NCBI GenBank assembly: GCA_950054195.1
Contig: CATLPG010000011.1
Coordinates: forward strand, 1-64,000
Direction: 5' to 3'
DNA from: an uncultured Saccharospirillaceae bacterium
Lineage (GTDB): Bacteria > Bacteroidota > Bacteroidia > Flavobacteriales_D > CAJJDF01
DNA length: 64,000 nucleotides
Shown here: piece by piece, positions 55,240 to 63,251 of the stretch
Layout of the letters: each line of letters begins with the position of its first letter
Numbering within the stretch: the first letter of the stretch is position 1
Notes under the pieces: generated by a model
Seen by the model: the letters and a program-made list of their open reading frames with translations, nothing else
Database searches by the model: none
What the model was told of the DNA's origin: nothing
Program-made: the position numbers and the translations under genes

Positions 55240-56898
55240 ATGAAAAAATTATTTTACTCTCTTATTTTAATACTATTTATTTTTTCAGCTTATAGTCAAG
55301 AAAACTATCTGAAAGGAGAAGTTTTAGTTATGCTTAACAAGGATGTTAAAGCAACAACTTTTATAGAAAGTTTGAATCAAGAAACTTCATACGATTTTTC
55401 TTTAGTAGAAAACCTATCTAAAAATTTAAATATTGCTAGAATGTCATTTGATGTAGCTTATTCAAATGATGAAGTATTAGATTATTTATTTAAACAGGAA
55501 GAAGTTATAAATGTTCAAAATAATCATACAAATGTAGTGTTGCGAGATAGCTGTATAAACGACAGTTTATTTGCTTCCAATCAATGGGCATTGGAAAATA
55601 CAGGGCAAACAGGCGGAACAATCGATGCTGATATTGATGCTTGTGAAGCTTGGAGTTTTTATGCACCTGACGATCAACCAGATTCTACAGCTTTAGGAGA
55701 TGAGATTGTAGTAGCAGTGATTGATGCAGGATTTGACTTAAATCATTCGGAACTTAACTTTTACACAAACAATCAAGAAGTACCAGGCGATAGTATAGAT
55801 AATGACGGGAATGGTTTTATAGATGACGTAAGTGGATGGAATTTTTATTCTGGCTCAGGTAATGTTACACCTGTTGCTCATGGTATGCATGTAAGTGGTA
55901 TTGTTGGAGCAAAAGCAAATAATGGTACAGGGGTTTCAGGAGTTGCTCCAGGTGTTAAAATTTTACCTGTTCAAGGATCTTCAACACTTGAGTCTATTGT
56001 TATTCAATCGTACGATTATGTACTCACGATGAGAAAGTTATATGATTCCACCGATGGAGCAAAAGGAGCATATGTTGTTGTTACTAATTCTTCCTTTGGT
56101 GTTGATTTTGCTTTTGAAAGTGATGTCCCTCTTTGGTGTGCATTTTATGATAGCTTGGGGAAAGCAGGGATACTAAATGTTGGAGCTACAGCTAATGCTA
56201 ATAGAGATGTTGATTATTTAGGAGACATTCCCTCTCAATGTTCTAGTGATTATTTGATTATGGCTACTACTACAAACAATAATGATATGAAAACAGCAGG
56301 AGCAGCCTTTGGTGACACTACCATTGACATTGGAGCTCCAGGAGTTGCTATTTTGTCAACGGGAGTTTCTAATGGTTTTTATACTTCATCTGGCACATCA
56401 ATGGCAGCACCATTTGTTGCTGGTGCAATTTCTTTCATGTATGCAGCAGCTTGCGAAAATTTCATTAATAGCTATCAGCTTAATCCAGACAGTGTAGCAT
56501 TAGCTGTTAAAGATTTTATTTTGAATAATGGTGACCTCAATACCTCCTTAGAAGGAATTACCTCTTCAGAATCTAGATTAAATGTATACGAATCAGTTAA
56601 TGCATTGATGAGTAGTGGTTATTGTGTATTTACAGATATAGATGAAACTAAGCATAAATTCAGTTTAAAGTTATATCCCAACCCAAATCAAGGACAGTTT
56701 ACTTTAGAATTAACTTCTCTTGATCAAGAAAGTAAATATGTAACGATTTACAATAGTTTAGGAGAGGTTGTGTATAATGAAAGTACATCTAACAAGTCAA
56801 TATCTATAGATTTACAGCAGAAACCATCAGGTGTTTATTTTTTATCTGTACAAAATAATCAAGGTAAAATATATTCTACTACCTTTATAGTAGAATGA
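55240..56898 (+). CDS. Secreted subtilisin-like (S8) protease with T9SS type A sorting domain
   Basis: 552 residues. The signal peptide ends AYSQ (residue 20). An inhibitor-like propeptide (about 22-100) precedes the S8 domain, whose catalytic triad is Asp162 (VAVIDAGFD), His214 (HGMHVSG) and Ser387 (GTSMAAP). The C-terminal 80 residues are a type A (Por) sorting domain: LKLYPNPNQGQFTLEL, VTIYNSLGEVVY, LSIDLQQKPSGVYFLSV-type ending. It is exported by the type IX system. The stop overlaps the next gene by 4 bases (ATGA), which links the protease to the copper-like operon. A TATACTTG -7-like element lies at 55214-55221 without a good partner. Confidence 0.92.
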   Translation: MKKLFYSLILILFIFSAYSQENYLKGEVLVMLNKDVKATTFIESLNQETSYDFSLVENLSKNLNIARMSFDVAYSNDEVLDYLFKQEEVINVQNNHTNVVLRDSCINDSLFASNQWALENTGQTGGTIDADIDACEAWSFYAPDDQPDSTALGDEIVVAVIDAGFDLNHSELNFYTNNQEVPGDSIDNDGNGFIDDVSGWNFYSGSGNVTPVAHGMHVSGIVGAKANNGTGVSGVAPGVKILPVQGSSTLESIVIQSYDYVLTMRKLYDSTDGAKGAYVVVTNSSFGVDFAFESDVPLWCAFYDSLGKAGILNVGATANANRDVDYLGDIPSQCSSDYLIMATTTNNNDMKTAGAAFGDTTIDIGAPGVAILSTGVSNGFYTSSGTSMAAPFVAGAISFMYAAACENFINSYQLNPDSVALAVKDFILNNGDLNTSLEGITSSESRLNVYESVNALMSSGYCVFTDIDETKHKFSLKLYPNPNQGQFTLELTSLDQESKYVTIYNSLGEVVYNESTSNKSISIDLQQKPSGVYFLSVQNNQGKIYSTTFIVE

Positions 56899-57275
56899 TT
56901 AAACTTGTTCAATTAGGAATAGCTAGTTTATTAATCATTTTTTTATTTAATCTATTCACTCCCAGTGGTATTTGGTTGAATTTTAAAATGAATCAGTCAT
57001 TCATTGCTAAAAATCTTTGTGTAAAAAAAGAGATTAAAGAAAACACATGTAAAGGAAAGTGTCATCTTAAAAAAGAGCTAGAAAAAGTTCAAACACAAGA
57101 AAATCATCAAGATAAAGAGCCTTCTTTCCCAGTAAATACGTTAGATCATTTATTTAATCAAACGGTTGAAAAGTTTAACTTTTTAATTGTGAGAAGAATA
57201 AATTCTCACCACAATAAGACCTTTAACATACTTAAAGGTTTTACCCAAATCACAAATCCACCACCGCAAGTTTAA
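56895..57275 (+). CDS. Small membrane protein with CxxxxxxxxCxGxC-type motif, copper-operon associated
   Basis: 126 residues: one membrane helix (about 6-25) and then a periplasmic stretch with three clustered cysteines in the pattern LCVKKEIKENTCKGKCHLKKEL (about 42-63, shown in two parts: LCVKKEIKEN and TCKGKCHLKK). The rest is charged and His-containing. Short proteins with this NxxFIAxNLCxNK..CxGKCxLKK pattern occur, as I recall, beside metal-related genes in Flavobacteria. The four-base overlap with the protease and the following barrel/MbnP genes suggest metal handling, but no function is established. Confidence 0.65.
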   Translation: MIKLVQLGIASLLIIFLFNLFTPSGIWLNFKMNQSFIAKNLCVKKEIKENTCKGKCHLKKELEKVQTQENHQDKEPSFPVNTLDHLFNQTVEKFNFLIVRRINSHHNKTFNILKGFTQITNPPPQV

Positions 57276-57326
57276 CTGTTTATAGAAAAGCTGTAGAAGC
57301 AGTATAAATAAAAATTAACAGTTAAA
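57271..57326 (+). repeat. 10-bp inverted repeat upstream of the copper-like barrel gene
   Basis: TTTAACTGTT (57271-57280) and AACAGTTAAA (57317-57326) are perfect reverse complements separated by 36 bases. The left arm covers the stop codon of the small Cys-motif gene; the right arm ends 10 bases before the ATG at 57337. It could be a regulator-binding pair or a loose hairpin. Confidence 0.45.
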
Positions 57327-57336
57327 AAATCATAAA

Positions 57337-58287
57337 ATGAGCAACTCTATTTTGGTTGTGTTCGTTTGTATGTGTGTAGAGCTAATGGCTTGTGATATAT
57401 GCAATATGGACATCAACCTGATACCAGAGAATAATAAAAATACACTTTCGCTTACTTACAGAAGTAGATTTACTTCGGGAAGGTACAATGCATTTGGTAC
57501 AATGATGGAAAGTCCGTACCGTATGTTTATGCACACAGGGCCACAGTCAAGAAATCATTACAATAAAACGGTGAATGAAGTATTTGAAGTGTATACATTA
57601 AGTGGAAATTATTTCGTTTCTGAGCGTTTAAATATAAATGTCCGTTTGCCATTCTCTCATAATGTACAGTATATGGATAACCAAAAAACGGTGGAAACAC
57701 ATGGTGTTGGTGATCTAATTTTATTGGGTAATTATGAAATAATCAATACCAAAAGAATAGAAAATTCTCTAACTTCTTTTCGTTGGACAATAGGAGGAGG
57801 TGTTAAACTTCCTCTAGGAAAATGGAACCATAAAAAGGAAGAAGAATTTCTTGATATTGATTTACAAAACGGAACAGGTAGCACCGATGCAATACTTACT
57901 TCTGAATATACGTTGAGGTATAATAAAGTAGGAATGTTAGTTTCAACTAATGTTAAATTCAACACAACAAATAGCAGAGGCTATAAGTATGGTAATTCAT
58001 GGAATCAGCAACTAACATTATTTTACTTACAAAAAATAGGTAAAATAAACGTAATGCCTCATTTGGCTTTGTATCATGAAATAGCAAGGCAAGATGTTGA
58101 AAATAAGCAGCTATTGTTACAAAGTGGAGGGGAGGTAATGCTTGCTTCTGGTGGACTAAATTTGTATTTTAATAAAATAAGAATTGATTTTACCTACCAA
58201 CACGGTGTAAGAAATAATTTAAACGGAATCACACAATTAAACACAACACATCGATGGTTAACAGGACTTGTTTACTATCTAAATTAA
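57337..58287 (+). CDS. Predicted outer-membrane barrel/transporter-like protein with N-terminal Cys motif
   Basis: 316 residues with a short signal peptide followed at once by ACDICNMD (about 18-25), a Cys-x-x-Cys motif of the kind seen at the mature N-terminus of barrel proteins next to MbnP and copper genes. The rest is strand-rich (SLTYRSRFTSGRY, NYFVSERLNINVRLPF, RWTIGGGVKLPLGKW) and ends WLTGLVYYLN. Between the small Cys-motif gene and the MbnP gene, it probably serves metal or metallo-protein traffic across the outer membrane (inference from context). No exact family is named. Confidence 0.72.
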   Translation: MSNSILVVFVCMCVELMACDICNMDINLIPENNKNTLSLTYRSRFTSGRYNAFGTMMESPYRMFMHTGPQSRNHYNKTVNEVFEVYTLSGNYFVSERLNINVRLPFSHNVQYMDNQKTVETHGVGDLILLGNYEIINTKRIENSLTSFRWTIGGGVKLPLGKWNHKKEEEFLDIDLQNGTGSTDAILTSEYTLRYNKVGMLVSTNVKFNTTNSRGYKYGNSWNQQLTLFYLQKIGKINVMPHLALYHEIARQDVENKQLLLQSGGEVMLASGGLNLYFNKIRIDFTYQHGVRNNLNGITQLNTTHRWLTGLVYYLN

Positions 58288-58342
58288 AAATAAAGCCCAT
58301 CAGGGAATTAAATAAAGACTTTAAGAATTAAATTTTAATAAA

Positions 58343-59110
58343 ATGAAAACAATAAATAAATTTTTAGGAATAGCACTTTTACTTAGTTTGTTTATTATAG
58401 GGTGTAAAAAAGAAAAAGCAGATGATCCTAAGGATGAACATGATCATCACCATTCTGATGGAACAGGAACAGTTTCATTGGCAACTACTTTTAAGGTAGG
58501 AACAAATCCTTATTCAACAGATTCAACTTACACGAATGGATTTGGAGATGATTATAAATTTACATTTGTTCGTATCTATCTATCAGGATTTAATTTAACG
58601 GATCATGATTCTGTTGAGCAAGCATTACCAAATCAGTACCTATTGGTTGATCCTCAAACAAGTTCTTATGGCTTAGGAACAATAGATGCTGGTCATTACC
58701 ATGATTTCAACTTAACGATAGGTATTGATAGTGCTACTAACCATTCAGATCCTAATACATATCCTATTGAAAGCCCATTATATCCACAATCACCAGCTAT
58801 GCATTGGTCTTGGAACTCTGGATATATCTTTTACAAGTTAGAAGGAGTTGCTGATACTAACAATGATGGTACATTCGAAACTACTTTTTCTTATCATATA
58901 GGAATGGATGCGCTTAAACGTCAAGTATCTAAAACTATTCATAAAGACGTGATGAAAGATCAAGATAACCCAATTCAAGTAACTATTGATTTAGGAAAAT
59001 TCTTGACAAATGTTGATTTTGAAACCGAGAGAACTACGCATACAATGAATGATATGCCTTTGGCTACAAAAATTGCAGATAACGCTGTTACAGCTATTGA
59101 GATACAATAA
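58343..59110 (+). CDS. MbnP-family copper-binding lipoprotein
   Basis: 255 residues. The signal peptide ends in the lipobox IIGC (Cys21), followed by an acidic His-rich linker (DEHDHHHSDG). The MbnP core has the pattern FTFVRIYLSGFNL, YLLVDP, AGHYHDFNLTIGID and the hallmark MHWSWNSGYIFYKLEG at 153-168. MbnP proteins bind copper through a kynurenine made from Trp by the diheme enzyme MbnH. The only Trp residues here are Trp155 and Trp157, so one of them must be the target if the chemistry is conserved. Two diheme enzyme genes follow directly. Confidence 0.9.
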   Translation: MKTINKFLGIALLLSLFIIGCKKEKADDPKDEHDHHHSDGTGTVSLATTFKVGTNPYSTDSTYTNGFGDDYKFTFVRIYLSGFNLTDHDSVEQALPNQYLLVDPQTSSYGLGTIDAGHYHDFNLTIGIDSATNHSDPNTYPIESPLYPQSPAMHWSWNSGYIFYKLEGVADTNNDGTFETTFSYHIGMDALKRQVSKTIHKDVMKDQDNPIQVTIDLGKFLTNVDFETERTTHTMNDMPLATKIADNAVTAIEIQ

Positions 59111-59116
59111 TTAAAA

Positions 59117-60130
59117 ATGTCACACAGGAATAAATATGTATTATTTTGTATTCTTGTGTGGCTATTTTCTTGTTCACAACCGAAGAAAGATGTAAAAGAT
59201 AAGCCACATACATTTCACATCCCTGTAGGTTTTAAGCATCCAGATCTTTTAGGTGTTGATAGCATAACTGATTTTAAAGTTAAGATTGGAAAGCGTATGT
59301 TTTTTGATAAAAACCTATCAAGTACAAAAGAGCTTTCGTGTGCATCTTGTCATATTCCTAGTCAGGCTTTTTCGGATACGATAGCCATTAGTGATGGTGT
59401 TTTGGGTAGAAAGGGATTTAGAAATGCTCCTAGTTTGGCAAATGTAGCCTACCAACCAGTTATGTTTGTTGATGGAGGATCTCCAACGATAGAAATGCAA
59501 GTTGTAGCACCAATTACTGATTCGAACGAAATGAATATGGACTATTTAGAAGCTATTAACTATTTGGCAAATGATTCTATTTATCGTTCATGGAGTATGG
59601 TTGCTTATGGGAGAGTTCCTGATGCTTATGTGTTTACGCGTTCGATAGCAGCATATCAACGGACATTACTGTCGGGAGATGCTAAGTATGATCAAGTAGT
59701 GCAAGGGGATGCTTCCTTTACAGAAGAAGAGCAGAGAGGTTATGACCTGTTTTTCAGTGATAAAACGAATTGTAGTAGTTGCCATTCGGGCAATTTATTT
59801 ACGAATTACACGTATCAAAATATAGGGTTGTACACTACTTATAGTGATTCAGGCAGAATGAGAATCACATTAAATGAAGAAGATAGGGGAAAGTTTAAAG
59901 TTCCATCACTTAGAAACGTAGCATTAACATATCCATATATGCATGATGGATCAAAGGCAACTTTAGAGGAAGTAGTTTCGTTTTTTGATAGAGGAGGAAA
60001 AGATCATCCCAACAAAAGTGAATTAATTAAACCACTGCATTTAACAGAACAAGAACAAAAAGATATTGTATCATTTTTGCATACATTAACAGATAAAAAA
60101 TTTATAGAAAGACATGCGGTTAATTATTAA
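59117..60130 (+). CDS. Diheme cytochrome c peroxidase/MauG-family lipoprotein, first copy
   Basis: 337 residues; lipobox LFSC (Cys19). Two heme-binding motifs: CASCH at 75-79 and CSSCH at 219-223, and the family PYMHDG at 273-278. Aligned by spacing to Pseudomonas CcpA, the Glu corresponding to Glu114 is kept (Glu138), but the inter-heme Trp (Trp94) is Val118 (FVDG instead of FWDG), and the Met/Tyr axial-ligand position (Met275) is Phe290 (TLEEVVSFF). It lies 6 bases after the MbnP gene. The electron route or product of this copy may differ from a normal MbnH. Confidence 0.88.
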   Translation: MSHRNKYVLFCILVWLFSCSQPKKDVKDKPHTFHIPVGFKHPDLLGVDSITDFKVKIGKRMFFDKNLSSTKELSCASCHIPSQAFSDTIAISDGVLGRKGFRNAPSLANVAYQPVMFVDGGSPTIEMQVVAPITDSNEMNMDYLEAINYLANDSIYRSWSMVAYGRVPDAYVFTRSIAAYQRTLLSGDAKYDQVVQGDASFTEEEQRGYDLFFSDKTNCSSCHSGNLFTNYTYQNIGLYTTYSDSGRMRITLNEEDRGKFKVPSLRNVALTYPYMHDGSKATLEEVVSFFDRGGKDHPNKSELIKPLHLTEQEQKDIVSFLHTLTDKKFIERHAVNY

Positions 60131-61187
60131 CATATTAGTAGCACTGTTGGCTGTTTTTATGTTTAGTTGTAAAGAAAAAGAAGACAACATTACTCAAACA
60201 ACTAAACAACCTCAAGGCTATACACCAACGCCTTATCAGCTAAACTTGCCACAGCATTTTCCACAGATGCCTTTACCAATGGATAATCCATTAACAGAAG
60301 AAGGAGTGGAGCTTGGAAGGTATTTATTCTACGAAAAGAAATTGTCAGGAGATAATACCATGTCATGTGGTTCTTGTCATAAGCCAGATGCTGGATTTTC
60401 TGATGATCGACAATTTAGTATAGGAATTGACGGAATGCAAGGTAATAGACAAGCAATGCCTATTGTAAATTTAGGGTATGCACAAAAATTCTTTTGGGAC
60501 GGTCGATCTAACTCATTAACCGAACAGGCTTTGGAACCGGTTAGAGATCCTATTGAATTTCATGAAAATTGGGTAAATGCAGTAAGTGAGTTGCAAGCGG
60601 ACCCATTGTATCCGCCTATGTTTGAGAAGGCTTTTGGAACTTCTACGATAGATTCAATTTTAGTGGCAAAGGCAATAGCTCAATTCGAATTAACGATGAT
60701 TTCTGGAAATTCTAAATTTGATCAATGGATTAAGAGGGAAGTAGCTTTTACAACGGATGAGTTGAATGGATATAATCTTTTTAACGCTTTAGGAGGAGGA
60801 GATTGTTTACACTGTCATGGCGGTACATTAACAACAGATCATAGTTTTCAAAATAATGGTTTAGATGAGTTTCTTACAGATTTAGGTTTGGGAGCAGTAA
60901 CTGGAGATCCGTCCGATAATGGGAAGTTTAAAGTCCCATCATTAAGAAATATAGCTTTAACAGCACCGTATATGCATGATGGAAGATTTAACACGTTGGA
61001 CGAAGTGATTGATTTTTACAGCACGGGAGTTCACGCTAATTCACCTAACATTAGTCCAAACATGGAGTTTGCTGCTGATGGAGGGGTTAACTTAACTCCT
61101 CAAGAAAAGGTTGAGTTAAAAGCCTTCTTGTTAACGTTAACCGATACAAGTTTTATCAATAATCCAGACTTTCAAGATCCGCATTAA
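60114..61187 (+). CDS. Diheme cytochrome c peroxidase/MauG (MbnH)-like lipoprotein, second copy
   Basis: 357 residues; lipobox MFSC (Cys19). Heme motifs CGSCH at 85-89 and CLHCH at 231-235; PYMHDG at 285-290. The inter-heme Trp is present (Trp128, FFWDGRS), Glu148 matches the conserved Glu, and the axial-ligand position is Tyr302 (TLDEVIDFY), the MauG/MbnH state rather than the Met of classical peroxidases. It is therefore the better candidate for oxidising the MbnP Trp. It overlaps the first copy by 17 bases and the convergent DinB gene by 4. Confidence 0.88.
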   Translation: MRLIINILVALLAVFMFSCKEKEDNITQTTKQPQGYTPTPYQLNLPQHFPQMPLPMDNPLTEEGVELGRYLFYEKKLSGDNTMSCGSCHKPDAGFSDDRQFSIGIDGMQGNRQAMPIVNLGYAQKFFWDGRSNSLTEQALEPVRDPIEFHENWVNAVSELQADPLYPPMFEKAFGTSTIDSILVAKAIAQFELTMISGNSKFDQWIKREVAFTTDELNGYNLFNALGGGDCLHCHGGTLTTDHSFQNNGLDEFLTDLGLGAVTGDPSDNGKFKVPSLRNIALTAPYMHDGRFNTLDEVIDFYSTGVHANSPNISPNMEFAADGGVNLTPQEKVELKAFLLTLTDTSFINNPDFQDPH

Positions 61188-61699
61188 AGACTTTGCTTGA
61201 TGCTTTCTATTTGTTTAATGTGATGGTTGATATGGTGCGCCATAAACGAAAGCGTCTGCTTAATATTTAAATAGCCAACTCTTGGATGTTTAAACAATTG
61301 CTTTTTATGAGCACTTTTTGGAAGCTTTTCGATGACTGATAAAAACCTTTTTCGAGTTTCTTCCCATCGCTGTGTTAATTCTTCAAATGATTCGGTGTTG
61401 GGAGGGCTTGAAACTACTTTAGGAGCTTTAAACTTTTTATCAGACTTTAAATTTTTGTTTAGTTGATAGCTCATAAAGCTATTTTTGATACCAGTATTCT
61501 TTAATTCATCTAACTCTTGAGACTTCTTGTGAATGTATTTGCTAATGCCAGTTTCAGAATCAATAAGGTGTGCTACAACTTGAGTTAATGACCACTCATC
61601 CTCACTAGGTTTCTTAGTGAGTTTATCTTTGTCAATACCTTTTATAAGATTGATTATTTCTTCTTTAGATTGGTTGAAAAGTGCTAGTTCTTTTTCCAT
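61184..61699 (-). CDS. DinB superfamily protein
   Basis: 171 residues of the DinB_2 type: LTKKPSEDEWSLTQVVAHLIDSE near the N-terminus (first His about 45) and the C-terminal HHINHHIKQIE with the other metal ligands. Its 3' end overlaps the convergent peroxidase gene by 4 bases. It lies 10 bases after bshC, the bacillithiol gene, which fits the thiol-transferase role known for some DinB proteins (BstA-like), although that is inference. Confidence 0.84.
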   Translation of the reverse strand: MEKELALFNQSKEEIINLIKGIDKDKLTKKPSEDEWSLTQVVAHLIDSETGISKYIHKKSQELDELKNTGIKNSFMSYQLNKNLKSDKKFKAPKVVSSPPNTESFEELTQRWEETRKRFLSVIEKLPKSAHKKQLFKHPRVGYLNIKQTLSFMAHHINHHIKQIESIKQSL

Positions 61700-61709
61700 A
61701 ATTTTTATG

Positions 61710-63251
61710 TTATAGCTCGATTACATTTAAGTTGTAGTCAAATGGGGTAAATCTTTTTAGAAGTAAATCTATTAAATCTTCATCATAGTAGTTTAGTAGA
61801 TTATCATGTCGTTCTTGGGGAGTATCATCAGGAAAGAGAGTGTCTTTAATCGAAGATAATTGATTAACTAACGTCTCATTGTTTTTCTTTTCAGCTCTAA
61901 TAGCTTTAGATTTTATTTGCTGAATTGCATTTTGTGCCTTTTTTAGCTCTGCAATAACCGTTTTCTCTAAAGAGAAATCAATATTAACTACTTTTTCTTT
62001 AGCCAAAGAGAATACTTCCTCTAGTCCTTTTATCTCTTCATCAAAGGTTATTTCAGAGTTTTCAACGATATACTTTTTAATTAAAGCATCTTTATCTAAG
62101 AAAATATCTTCTGGAGAAATACCTGTTTTTTCTATCTTTTTTTGAATGTAAGAAGGAATCAATAAACCAAAATTTCTTGGGATTACTATTGGATAAGGAA
62201 TTTTATATAAATCAAACGTAGGTTTTAATTGAAGCCAGTAACTTATTTCTCCTGGTCCGCCAATATAAGCTATGTTAGGAAGAATTGTTTCCTGATAAAC
62301 TGGACGTAACACAACATTCGGACTAAAACGTTCAGGGTTGTTCTCTAATTCCTTTAAAATTTCAGACTCTGAAAATGTTAGGTCTGTATTCAGTACTTTA
62401 TACAAATCATCTTCAAATATAATTCGCTCTCTAATGTTTCCTTTTAAATAAAAGAGATTAATTTCTCTTGGGTGTACAAGTGTTTTATGGTCTAATTCAT
62501 CTAGCTTATGGGAAGCTTCATTTACTTTCTCAACACTTTCTCTTTTTAGAAGTTCATTCTTGAAAATGGGGAGCATTAGCTTTTTGAGATCTTTACTATC
62601 TCCATCAATGACTACTATTCCTTTACTTTCAAATAAGTGATAAACTAGCTTTTGTGTTGCTTCAGTAAGTGTTGCTGAGTTTTCGTAAATGGCTATTAGT
62701 TTTGAAACTTCTGTAGGAATTTCTCTATAGCTATCTTTTATTTCATCTAAAAAAGGAGCAATATCAGAAAGGTTAAACCTTCCAACAGCTCCAGTTTGAT
62801 CTGTATTCCAAGTGATTTTTTTCCCGAATAGGTAAACATGATCAACTTCCTCTTTATCATGATCTTCACTGGCCATCCAAAATACCGGAACAAAGTTTTT
62901 GTCGGGATATTCTGCACTTAGTTTTTTAGCAAGATTAATGGTGCTAATAATTTTAAATACAAAATATAGAGGACCTCCGAACACCCCTAACTGATGACCA
63001 GTTGTTACAGTATACGTATTAGACTTTTCAAGTAGGTTAATGTTTTTAATTACTGAAGGGTGAGTTGAAGAGGTTTGTTTTTTTAAAGCTTCAATAAGCT
63101 CTTTGCGATAAATAAAATCCCTAGAGATGTTTTTAAAGGAAGAGAGTTTTGGAGTGTTTGTATAGAGCTGTTTTAATTCAGGTTTCTCAGCAATATAGTC
63201 TTCAACCAACGTTGGAAGATGATTAGTTATGTCTTTAGAAATTTCAATCAT
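61710..63251 (-). CDS. bshC: Bacillithiol biosynthesis cysteine-adding enzyme BshC
   Basis: A 513-residue cytoplasmic ligase that adds cysteine to glucosaminyl-malate, the last step of bacillithiol synthesis. It has the family pattern TVTTGHQLGVFGGPLYFVFKI, FVPVFWMASEDHDKEEVDHV, LRPVYQETILPNIAYIGGPGEISYWLQL and PIVIPRNFGLL. It overlaps the upstream QEGLA-motif gene by 4 bases and is followed after 10 bases by a DinB gene. bshA and bshB are not in the window. Confidence 0.94.
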   Translation of the reverse strand: MIEISKDITNHLPTLVEDYIAEKPELKQLYTNTPKLSSFKNISRDFIYRKELIEALKKQTSSTHPSVIKNINLLEKSNTYTVTTGHQLGVFGGPLYFVFKIISTINLAKKLSAEYPDKNFVPVFWMASEDHDKEEVDHVYLFGKKITWNTDQTGAVGRFNLSDIAPFLDEIKDSYREIPTEVSKLIAIYENSATLTEATQKLVYHLFESKGIVVIDGDSKDLKKLMLPIFKNELLKRESVEKVNEASHKLDELDHKTLVHPREINLFYLKGNIRERIIFEDDLYKVLNTDLTFSESEILKELENNPERFSPNVVLRPVYQETILPNIAYIGGPGEISYWLQLKPTFDLYKIPYPIVIPRNFGLLIPSYIQKKIEKTGISPEDIFLDKDALIKKYIVENSEITFDEEIKGLEEVFSLAKEKVVNIDFSLEKTVIAELKKAQNAIQQIKSKAIRAEKKNNETLVNQLSSIKDTLFPDDTPQERHDNLLNYYDEDLIDLLLKRFTPFDYNLNVIEL

